9,791 bases of DNA from Blastocatellia bacterium (GTDB taxonomy: Bacteria; Acidobacteriota; Blastocatellia; Chloracidobacteriales; JADJPF01), in the NCBI GenBank assembly GCA_023265235.1, contig JAHFUF010000127.1:1-9791 (forward strand). Direction: 5' to 3'. The stretch's first letter is position 1. The number at the start of each line of letters is the position of its first letter. Shown piece by piece: positions 1 through 5,640 of this stretch. Under the pieces are notes generated by a model. That model was not told the origin of the DNA. It saw nothing but the letters and a program-made list of their open reading frames with translations, and ran no database searches. The translations under genes were made by a program, and so were the position numbers.

Positions 1-1328
1 GCACGTGCTTCTTTTGCTTCATCTAGCCGTTTTGTTTCATGAACAAAATCAATGTTAGTAAGTAGTACAGGGAAAAAATCACTTATATCAACCCCTGATC
101 GTTCTAAACCAGCTAAGCCTTCATAAAAATGAAACACTAGAACAAACCCTTGTTCATAATATTGACTAAGCTGAGAAATTGCTTCATCAGAGTTAAGGTT
201 GTTTCCTGCTGCACGGGCTGTTAACCGTACACCTACAGCACGCGCTAAGGATTCGCCTACTACTTCAAAAACATTACGTCGTGCTCTTTCTTTAGCATTA
301 GGTAAGACTGTTATTAGCGGATCGATTTTTTCTTTTAATTCGGCAATTTCTACAGATTTTTTACCAACAACAGGATCTAACACAAATCTTAAGAAAGCAT
401 GCCTAATATGTTCTCTGACAGATTGTTCTGAAACGATAATAAAATAATCATCGCCTAACCGCCGAGATTCACTATCTGCGCCATTTAAGACATCATTACG
501 AGAAAGCACCGTTCCAGCAGAGGCAAATGGATTAGGAAAGATTTGCAAGCGTCTAACACGAGGTAAATATTGGATTCTTTCTTTACCTTTTTCCTCAGCT
601 ACCTCTTTGTTTTCCTTGTCTTTTTTGTCTTTTTTATCTTTTTTAACCTCAACTGGTGATGGCATCACATAAGTGTCAAGCTCTTTAGAAAAAACAGGTG
701 TTGGTTGTAATTCTAAAATAGGTTTAGTGCGTAGATAAATTAACGTCTCATAAAGTACTGAACTAGCAATGTTTTCACATTCGTTTCTTAAACCATCTAA
801 CAGAGCTTTGTATTTTGGAAGGAAGCTACGAATTTGTGACCGACTATAAAACTCGCGTAAAAGGTCGCTAAAGCCTAAAACCTCTTGTACGTCTAAAGGT
901 AGGTTTGCTTTTACTGAAGGATTACTTAAAGCAGGTACTGTACTTAAGGATAAAGCCAAGCCAATGTAGGGTGATATTTGAGCAGCGTCTTCGCGTCCTT
1001 CAATTCGATGGGCACCATAAAAATTTTGCAATTTTTTTATTAAATCTGGTGAAGTAGCTTTTAAGTCTTGTCGCAAAGTTGTTTGTAGATCAGCTAATTT
1101 ACCAGCACCTTCATATTTGTAACCAGCTAAAGTTAAAGCTGCCATCATGACTAAAATTCTTTCATCGCTAAGAATTAAAACATTGTAGTCACGAGGATTA
1201 AGAGCTTCTGTGTTGTTAGCATTTTGGTTATTTGTTGGGGGTGTTTGAGCAAAATTAATAGTATTAAAATTAGGTATAAGTAATATTGACAGAGATAATA
1301 CGAAGGAAAAGTAATTTTTTTTTGACAT
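1..1328 (-). CDS. Exported protein of unknown function (3' end cut by window edge)
   Basis: The reading frame is open from the ATG at 1326-1328 to the left edge: 442 codons and no stop, so the C-terminus is missing. The N-terminus is a likely Sec signal peptide: MSKKN, a hydrophobic stretch at about residues 6-19, and a probable cleavage near Ala27-Gln28. No lipobox Cys is visible. A low-complexity Asn/Thr/Pro stretch (about 29-40) follows, then a mainly helical region. A Lys/Asp-rich linker (about 229-241, repeated KKD) divides it into two halves. I see no catalytic motif such as HExxH and recognise no named family. Similar proteins are, from memory, common as hypotheticals in Acidobacteriota. 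The start is supported by AAAGG 8 nt upstream of the ATG. It lies 77 bp after the STAS gene on the same strand, so it is probably in that operon. A periplasmic or outer-surface location is inferred. Confidence 0.8.
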   Translation of the reverse strand, partial: MSKKNYFSFVLSLSILLIPNFNTINFAQTPPTNNQNANNTEALNPRDYNVLILSDERILVMMAALTLAGYKYEGAGKLADLQTTLRQDLKATSPDLIKKLQNFYGAHRIEGREDAAQISPYIGLALSLSTVPALSNPSVKANLPLDVQEVLGFSDLLREFYSRSQIRSFLPKYKALLDGLRNECENIASSVLYETLIYLRTKPILELQPTPVFSKELDTYVMPSPVEVKKDKKDKKDKENKEVAEEKGKERIQYLPRVRRLQIFPNPFASAGTVLSRNDVLNGADSESRRLGDDYFIIVSEQSVREHIRHAFLRFVLDPVVGKKSVEIAELKEKIDPLITVLPNAKERARRNVFEVVGESLARAVGVRLTARAAGNNLNSDEAISQLSQYYEQGFVLVFHFYEGLAGLERSGVDISDFFPVLLTNIDFVHETKRLDEAKEAR

Positions 1329-1341
1329 AGGGTAAACCTTT

Positions 1342-1381
1342 CCAAACCTTCCAATATAAAAACTAGCGATAGAAGGTTTGG
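1342..1381 (-). repeat. Perfect 10-bp inverted repeat just upstream of the exported-protein gene
   Basis: CCAAACCTTC at 1342-1351 is an exact reverse complement of GAAGGTTTGG at 1372-1381, with a 20-nt spacer. In the minus-strand transcript the hairpin ends 13 nt before the ATG at 1328, directly against the AAAGG ribosome-binding site (about 1337-1341). No U-run follows, so it does not look like an intrinsic terminator. A translational control element, an RNA-processing site or a protein operator are all possible. The short word AAACCTT also recurs at 1334-1340 and 1344-1350. Confidence 0.55.
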
Positions 1382-1405
1382 ATGCTAAAACTTTGTAGGA
1401 CAAAA

Positions 1406-1753
1406 TTATTTATTGAAACTCTTGAGGGCTTCTTCTTCGGAAGTAAATGTTTCAAATACTGTTAATAGTTTAGTTATTGCTAATAGATCTTGTATTTTTT
1501 TTGTTAAGTTAAGTAGTTTTAAAATTCCACCAGCTTTGTTAGTATTAGTAAAACTATTAACTAACTCTCCAATTCCCGAGCTATCTACATAGCTTACGTC
1601 GCCTACATTAAGTAGTATATTTTTATTATTGCTATCAATGAGTTTACGTATAGCCTCGCGCAATTGGACGCTACCTGCACCGATAGTAATTTTGCCACTT
1701 AAATCCAATATAGAAACATCACCAGTCGTTCTTTGGTTGATTGTTAGTGACAT
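1406..1753 (-). CDS. STAS-domain anti-sigma factor antagonist (RsbV/SpoIIAA-like)
   Basis: A 115-residue protein consisting of a single STAS domain, the usual size for this family. The diagnostic loop VDSSGIGEL lies at residues 56-64. Ser58/Ser59 is the site that the partner kinase phosphorylates in SpoIIAA/RsbV proteins. The N-terminal strand (about 13-20, VSILDLSG) and the following helix (about 30-40) fit the fold. In the unphosphorylated state such proteins bind the anti-sigma kinase and free the sigma factor. The kinase gene ends 19 bp upstream, giving a kinase-then-antagonist order. AAGGAG is centred about 10 nt before the ATG and supports this start. No sigma factor or PP2C phosphatase is in the window, so the regulated target is unknown. 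The protein is cytoplasmic. Confidence 0.9.
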   Translation of the reverse strand: MSLTINQRTTGDVSILDLSGKITIGAGSVQLREAIRKLIDSNNKNILLNVGDVSYVDSSGIGELVNSFTNTNKAGGILKLLNLTKKIQDLLAITKLLTVFETFTSEEEALKSFNK

Positions 1754-1772
1754 TGCTTGGCTCCTTATAATT

Positions 1773-2213
1773 TTATTCTGTAGTTTCTGAAATAATTCGT
1801 TTCTTAAGCATTTTAACTATTGTACCTCCCTGAGGGTGGCTAGAAAAATCCACCTCATCCATAAAAGTACGCATATAAAAAATGCCTCTTCCACTGGGAT
1901 TTAATAAGTTTGTAGGATCTAGTGGGTCAGGAATATGTCTAGGATCAAAGCCTTCTCCATAATCACGCACAGAAATAGTAATAGATTCTTCACTAATAAT
2001 AAACATAACATCTACAGCTTTATTACTATCCAGTTTATTTCCGTGTTTAATAGCGTTAATAACAGATTCCCGCACAGAAAGGCTAATCCAATGAGCTTCT
2101 TCTTCTCCAAAACCAACAATCTGTGTAATGTTGTCTGTTACCGAAGCGACTAATTCCGTAAACTTAAAACTGCTATTAATTGTCAAAGCGATGGTGCTAG
2201 CGTTTTGCTCCAT
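1773..2213 (-). CDS. Anti-sigma factor / serine-protein kinase, HATPase type (RsbW/SpoIIAB-like)
   Basis: A 146-residue GHKL/HATPase_c domain with no extra domains. The N-box is RESVINAIKHGN (48-59), with Glu49 as the likely catalytic base and Asn53 for Mg-ATP. The G1 box is DYGEG (84-88), the G2 box is SGRG (107-110) and the G3 box is QGGT (128-131). Enzymes of this type bind a sigma factor and phosphorylate the serine of a STAS antagonist, and the STAS gene follows directly. In some bacteria the same module controls a non-sigma partner, so the target is not proven. It is probably the first gene of the operon. The start gives a normal N-terminal strand before the helix, but the ribosome-binding site is weak (only AATTGAG next to the ATG). 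Confidence 0.9.
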   Translation of the reverse strand: MEQNASTIALTINSSFKFTELVASVTDNITQIVGFGEEEAHWISLSVRESVINAIKHGNKLDSNKAVDVMFIISEESITISVRDYGEGFDPRHIPDPLDPTNLLNPSGRGIFYMRTFMDEVDFSSHPQGGTIVKMLKKRIISETTE

Positions 2214-2255
2214 CTCAATTATTCTTACCCTTTCTTATGCTAGGATAATTTGGTC

Positions 2256-2280
2256 GCTCCGGTGATTTTGCCGCCGGGGC
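2256..2280 (-). promoter_or_regulatory. GC-rich hairpin in the leader region of the anti-sigma operon
   Basis: GCTCCGG at 2256-2262 pairs with CCGGGGC at 2274-2280 (7 bp, one G-U), with an 11-nt loop. It is a GC-rich island in an otherwise very AT-rich 189-bp divergent intergenic region. It ends 42 bp before the kinase ATG, so it would lie in the 5' leader if transcription starts further upstream. A TTGACA hexamer (minus strand, 2322 to 2317) lies upstream, but no convincing -10 sits at the right spacing. The function is unknown. A structured leader, an operator or a relic of a palindromic repeat are possible. Confidence 0.35.
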
Positions 2281-2390
2281 ACAATATCTTTTGGTGTAAC
2301 ATATGCTTTATATTAATGTCAAGTAAGAGATCTAATCCTTTTCCGACATTAACAACAAAAGTAAAATATTAATAATTTACTAAGACAAAT

Positions 2391-2402
2391 TCTAATAACC
2401 AT
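2391..2402 (+). promoter_or_regulatory. Candidate -10 element placing the aroA start at or near the transcript 5' end
   Basis: TCTAAT (2391-2396) matches five of six bases of TATAAT and lies 6 bp before the aroA ATG at 2403. If used, transcription would begin at or next to the A of the ATG, giving a leaderless mRNA. In keeping with this, no Shine-Dalgarno sequence is visible before aroA. No good -35 hexamer is seen, and the AT-rich background makes chance matches likely. Confidence 0.25.
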
Positions 2403-3689
2403 ATGATCATTTCTAGAGCCAAATCAATCAGAGGGGAACTTTCTTTACCTGGAGATAAATCTATTTCGCATCGTGCTGCTTTAATAGCTTCACTTGCTGA
2501 TGGTAGGTCAGAAATTGAGGGTTTTGCTAGTAGCAAAGATTGTCATAGCACTCTTAATTGTCTACGCGAATTAGGCGTATCTATTAAAGAAACAAAGAAT
2601 AAATTAACCATAAATGGTGTTAATAAAAAAGGTTTTTCTAAACCTAACAAAGCTCTAGACGCTGGCAATTCTGGTTCAACAATGAGAATGTTAAGCGGTA
2701 TTTTAGCAGGCCAACCATTTACAACAGAGGTTACAGGGGATGATTCACTGTGTCATCGACCAATGAAACGTATTGTCACTCCACTTCGTCAAATGGGAGC
2801 AAACATCCAAACTACGAATAACGATTTTGCACCTTTACTTATTTCCGGTGGTAATTTGCACGCAATTAAGTATGATATGCCTATTGCTAGTGCTCAAGTA
2901 AAGTCTTGTATTTTATTTGCTGGTCTTTTTGCTGAAGGTAGTACAATTATTTCTGAACCTACACAAACTAGAAACCATACTGAGCTTATGTTAAATGAGT
3001 TTGGAACAAATATAACTGTTAAATCTAATATTATTACTACTGATGGACAGTCTACTTTACACCCTTGTTCTTATACTGTGCCTGGTGATATTTCATCAGC
3101 AGCCTTTCTTATTGCTGCAACAACCTTATTGCCTAATTCAGAGCTATTTTTACACTCTATTGGTATTAATCCAACTCGACGAGCTATAATTGATGTATTA
3201 CTTCAGCTTGGTGCTAATATCGAGTTTATTAACTCACATATTCAACATGGTGAACCTATTAGCGATTTACTTATTAGATCTAGTGAGTTAGCTAGCAACG
3301 ATAACACTTGTACTCTTCAAGGAAATATTATTGCTAACCTAATAGATGAAGTACCTATTTTAGCTATTTTAGCAACTCAAACTAAAGGAGGTTTAATTAT
3401 TCGTGACGCTAACGAGCTAAGAATAAAAGAAAGTGATCGTATTCGTGCTATTGTTGATAATTTACGTGCTATGAATGTAGAAGTTGAAGAATACCCTGAT
3501 GGTTTTGCTATTAATGGACAACAAAAATTAATTGGGGCTAAAATTGATTCTATGAATGATCATCGTATTGCAATGGCTTTTACAATTGCAGGCTTAATTG
3601 CTATGAGTGAAACAGAAATTATTAATAGCGATTGTGTAGATATTTCTTTTCCAGGTTTTTTTAACAAACTATCATCTGTTACAATATAA
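2403..3689 (+). CDS. aroA: 3-phosphoshikimate 1-carboxyvinyltransferase (EPSP synthase)
   Basis: Joins phosphoenolpyruvate to shikimate 3-phosphate, the sixth step of the shikimate pathway to aromatic amino acids; cytoplasmic. The 428-residue length is normal. Visible motifs are PGDKSISHR (16-24, substrate-binding Lys19), GNSGSTMR (88-95), HRPMKR (118-123), SAQVKS (163-168), IDEVP (314-318, with Asp315 as the likely catalytic base), ELRIKESDR (338-346) and NDHR (385-388). The PGDKSISHR and RPMKR forms resemble Bacillus-type and other class II-like enzymes rather than the E. coli form. Gly91 occupies the position of E. coli Gly96. The start fits the family N-terminus, although no Shine-Dalgarno is seen. 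aroK follows after 3 bp, so the two are probably co-transcribed. Confidence 0.97.
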   Translation: MIISRAKSIRGELSLPGDKSISHRAALIASLADGRSEIEGFASSKDCHSTLNCLRELGVSIKETKNKLTINGVNKKGFSKPNKALDAGNSGSTMRMLSGILAGQPFTTEVTGDDSLCHRPMKRIVTPLRQMGANIQTTNNDFAPLLISGGNLHAIKYDMPIASAQVKSCILFAGLFAEGSTIISEPTQTRNHTELMLNEFGTNITVKSNIITTDGQSTLHPCSYTVPGDISSAAFLIAATTLLPNSELFLHSIGINPTRRAIIDVLLQLGANIEFINSHIQHGEPISDLLIRSSELASNDNTCTLQGNIIANLIDEVPILAILATQTKGGLIIRDANELRIKESDRIRAIVDNLRAMNVEVEEYPDGFAINGQQKLIGAKIDSMNDHRIAMAFTIAGLIAMSETEIINSDCVDISFPGFFNKLSSVTI

Positions 3690-3692
3690 ACT

Positions 3693-4187
3693 ATGACAAT
3701 AATTTTTTTAGTTGGTTTTATGGGAAGTGGAAAAACTTCCATAGGTTGTGAGCTAGCGGCTTATTTAGAATATCAATTTGTTGATTTAGATAATTTAATA
3801 ACTAAAGAAGCAAATACTACTATTAACGAAATATTTGCTCAATATGGAGAAGCACATTTTCGCCAACTAGAGCATAAAATGCTAAAAAATATTATTAAAT
3901 GCCAAAATACAGTAGTTGCTTTAGGCGGTGGGACTTATATTGAGCAAAAAAATCGTAAATTAATTAAAAAATCTGGTATTTCTATTTGGTTACAATGTGA
4001 ATTAGCGGTTATTTTATCTCGTTTAGCAAATGACAGCTCTCGCCCTCTAAATCGTAATCCACAACAAATGCAAAAACTATTGGAATCTCGTTTAATTATT
4101 TATCAGCAAACAGATTTCCAAATAGATATAACTAATCTAACTATCCAGGATGCAGTAAAACAGATCAAAGAACTAATTACAGCATAA
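3693..4187 (+). CDS. aroK: Shikimate kinase
   Basis: Phosphorylates shikimate at the 3-OH with ATP, making the substrate of the enzyme encoded just upstream. The 164-residue length is typical of AroK/AroL. Motifs in order are Walker A GFMGSGKTS (8-16), the shikimate/Mg-binding DLD (31-33), Arg57 in the AHFRQLE segment (E. coli Arg58 equivalent), ALGGGT (76-81, Walker B region binding shikimate), the lid with SRPL (116-119), and Arg133 near the C-terminus. It starts 3 bp after the aroA stop with no clear ribosome-binding site of its own, so translational coupling to aroA is likely. Its stop lies 2 bp from the stop of the convergent ATP-grasp gene. I cannot separate aroK from aroL, and the symbol is used in the general sense. 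Confidence 0.95.
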   Translation: MTIIFLVGFMGSGKTSIGCELAAYLEYQFVDLDNLITKEANTTINEIFAQYGEAHFRQLEHKMLKNIIKCQNTVVALGGGTYIEQKNRKLIKKSGISIWLQCELAVILSRLANDSSRPLNRNPQQMQKLLESRLIIYQQTDFQIDITNLTIQDAVKQIKELITA

Positions 4188-4189
4188 GT

Positions 4190-5533
4190 TTATTTTTTAT
4201 CAATAATAAACATTGGCGTAGCAGAACCACCTCCAGCAGTAACATTTAATAATGATAGTTTAGAAAGACGTATTCCACAGCCTTCAATATATTTTCCATT
4301 CCAAACATAAGGATCTAGGTCTAAAAACCTTTCACCAAAATTTAATTCCCCATCAATCATACTAGGATAGACTTCTTGTCCTAATGGTACACGCTCCTGA
4401 ACAACATATGAGCTAGATAATGCTGTTTTTAATGTTTCTGACCATTCTTCACTACTAGATTCCCAGCCTAATATTACACCTTTACCACCATATTCTCCAT
4501 TTGGCTTCAAAACTAATTGATTTTGATTAGCTACAATAAAGTCTACTAAGCCTACAGTGCTATTTTTATATACCGTTTTACATTCACGCACTTTTCTTGT
4601 CCAAGGTATATGTTTTAATAATGCATTTATAACGTCTGCTGGGTAACTTTCATGATAAATTGGATCACTAAGCAAAGCAAAACAACTTTTTTTGTATAAC
4701 ATTTGCACTTGTAAAGCATTTGCTATACAAACATCATTATTTCTCACAGCGTCTATCATTGGATGATTAAGTCCGAATTTATTTAGAAACTCTCCTATTA
4801 TTACTCTTTTATAAATTAAGTCTACTCGAAAATCTCCCACAAATAATTTATTATTGTGATATTCTAGTTCATCAGGGTCAACTATTTTTACTTGGCAACC
4901 ATGTTGTTCAAAACATTCTTTTGACAACAAAAACTCACCATATGTGCTTACACCACGCCAATCAACAATAGCAATATTAGGTAAACCTTTCCCACCCCAA
5001 TGCTGATAGGCTAACAATAAAGCCTCAAACACTTTTTTTCTAATTGCAAAAGTTTTTAAGCTATATGTTTCACTAAATTTTTGCATTATTGGCATTTTGT
5101 TGAAAGTATCTGATAACTCATCACCATAAGCCAATCCTCCTGGGCTTTCTGCATTATATTCAACAAAATTAAAATCACCTTCACTACTTAAAAAGCCATC
5201 AAGCCTACCGCTAACATCAGGTGCACCATATTTATTATCAAATTTTATTATTATTTCTTCTTCAGGAGTTAAATCTAGTTGCTTACGCAACTCATCATTA
5301 GTCATTAATCTTTGTCCTAGCAGGTTAATACCTGTACTAACCAATTGTGCTGCGTTATGGACAAAATTATAAGTAGGCTGATCAATAAAATAAGGTCTTA
5401 GTACACTACAAACAGGACGTTTTCCAAAAGCTAAATAACGATTTTCTGCTGCTTCCTGTAAGATTTGTTGTGTTGAACTTAAATATTCATCTTTTACAAG
5501 TAGTTCATGGTAATAATCAATAGCTTTTTTCAT
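4190..5533 (-). CDS. Circularly permuted ATP-grasp ligase-like protein (glutathionylspermidine synthase-related)
   Basis: A 447-residue soluble protein with no signal peptide. Motifs suggest a circularly permuted ATP-grasp fold: FVEYNAESPGG (123-133), where the acidic/Asn cluster would bind Mg or substrate; VDLIYKR (237-243); the LYKKSCFALLSD segment (279-290) with candidate nucleotide-binding lysines; the glycine-rich loop LKPNGEYGGKGV (342-353); VVQERV (377-382); and a C-terminal RLSKLSLLNVTAGGGSAT (422-439). ATP-grasp enzymes activate a carboxylate as acyl-phosphate and join it to an amine or thiol. The exact substrate is not readable from the sequence. AAAGGA lies 9 nt before the ATG. A RimK-like ATP-grasp gene lies 103 bp upstream on the same strand, so a two-step ligation pathway is inferred. 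A non-catalytic relative is possible but unlikely given the intact loops. Confidence 0.75.
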   Translation of the reverse strand: MKKAIDYYHELLVKDEYLSSTQQILQEAAENRYLAFGKRPVCSVLRPYFIDQPTYNFVHNAAQLVSTGINLLGQRLMTNDELRKQLDLTPEEEIIIKFDNKYGAPDVSGRLDGFLSSEGDFNFVEYNAESPGGLAYGDELSDTFNKMPIMQKFSETYSLKTFAIRKKVFEALLLAYQHWGGKGLPNIAIVDWRGVSTYGEFLLSKECFEQHGCQVKIVDPDELEYHNNKLFVGDFRVDLIYKRVIIGEFLNKFGLNHPMIDAVRNNDVCIANALQVQMLYKKSCFALLSDPIYHESYPADVINALLKHIPWTRKVRECKTVYKNSTVGLVDFIVANQNQLVLKPNGEYGGKGVILGWESSSEEWSETLKTALSSSYVVQERVPLGQEVYPSMIDGELNFGERFLDLDPYVWNGKYIEGCGIRLSKLSLLNVTAGGGSATPMFIIDKK

Positions 5534-5552
5534 TATAATAATTCCTTTTCAT

Positions 5553-5588
5553 AAATGAATAATACATATTTACAAATAAATAATACGT
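5553..5588. repeat. Imperfect 15-bp direct repeat with 21-bp period
   Basis: AAATGAATAATACAT (5553-5567) and AAATAAATAATACGT (5574-5588) match at 13 of 15 positions. The repeat period is 21 bp, about two helical turns, which would suit a regulator binding the same DNA face ahead of the circularly permuted ATP-grasp gene. The bases are nearly all A/T, so chance or slippage is a serious alternative. Confidence 0.3.
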
Positions 5589-5609
5589 TAAGAAAACAAA
5601 CATTTTGAA
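5580..5609 (-). promoter_or_regulatory. Weak candidate promoter for the circularly permuted ATP-grasp gene
   Basis: On the minus strand, TTCAAA (5609 to 5604, four of six to the -35 consensus) is followed after 18 bp by TATTAT (5585 to 5580, five of six to -10). It lies between the REP-like palindrome and the gene start, so it would give the downstream gene its own transcript. In DNA this AT-rich such a match is weak evidence. Confidence 0.2.
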
Positions 5610-5614
5610 TAAGA

Positions 5615-5640
5615 GGGCGAACACATAGGTTCGCCCCTAC
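5615..5640 (-). repeat. REP-like palindrome overlapping the stop codon of the RimK-like gene
   Basis: GGGCGAAC (5615-5622) and GTTCGCCC (5629-5636) form a perfect 8-bp stem around the loop ACATAG. On the minus strand the element begins GTAGGGGCGAAC. I recognise this word pattern as resembling short palindromic intergenic repeats found in many copies in diverse bacterial genomes; copy number here cannot be seen. It is GC-rich against AT-rich flanks. The TAG at 5639-5637 inside its edge ends the upstream ATP-grasp gene. The transcript after the stem is U-rich but has no strong U-run, so it might be a weak terminator or an mRNA-stabilising hairpin. Confidence 0.6.

Noticed and set aside
199..447. 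Plus-strand open frame of 82 codons
   Set aside because: It is opposite the exported-protein gene, whose frame is continuous with a signal peptide. The translation shows no recognisable motif.
600..644. KKD-coding repeat as a DNA-level tandem repeat or CRISPR-like array
   Set aside because: It is a short low-complexity coding stretch, without spacers or a palindromic repeat unit.
1935..2153. Plus-strand open frame of 72 codons
   Set aside because: It is antisense to the anti-sigma kinase gene, which has all its ATP-binding boxes here.
2291..2319. Promoter for aroA using TTGGTG as -35
   Set aside because: No -10-like hexamer lies at 16-18 bp spacing.
3560..3742. Minus-strand open frame of 60 codons
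   Set aside because: It lies over the conserved 3' end of aroA and the Walker A region of aroK on the other strand.
4188..4211. AT-only hairpin at the aroK/ligase junction as a terminator
   Set aside because: Seven A/T-rich pairs with a 10-nt loop are too weak to call a terminator.
5590..5626. Minus-strand 12-codon mini-ORF (MCSPSYSKCLFS) between the ligase genes, considered as a precursor peptide
   Set aside because: It starts inside the REP-like palindrome and has no ribosome-binding site or leader/core pattern, so it is most likely chance.
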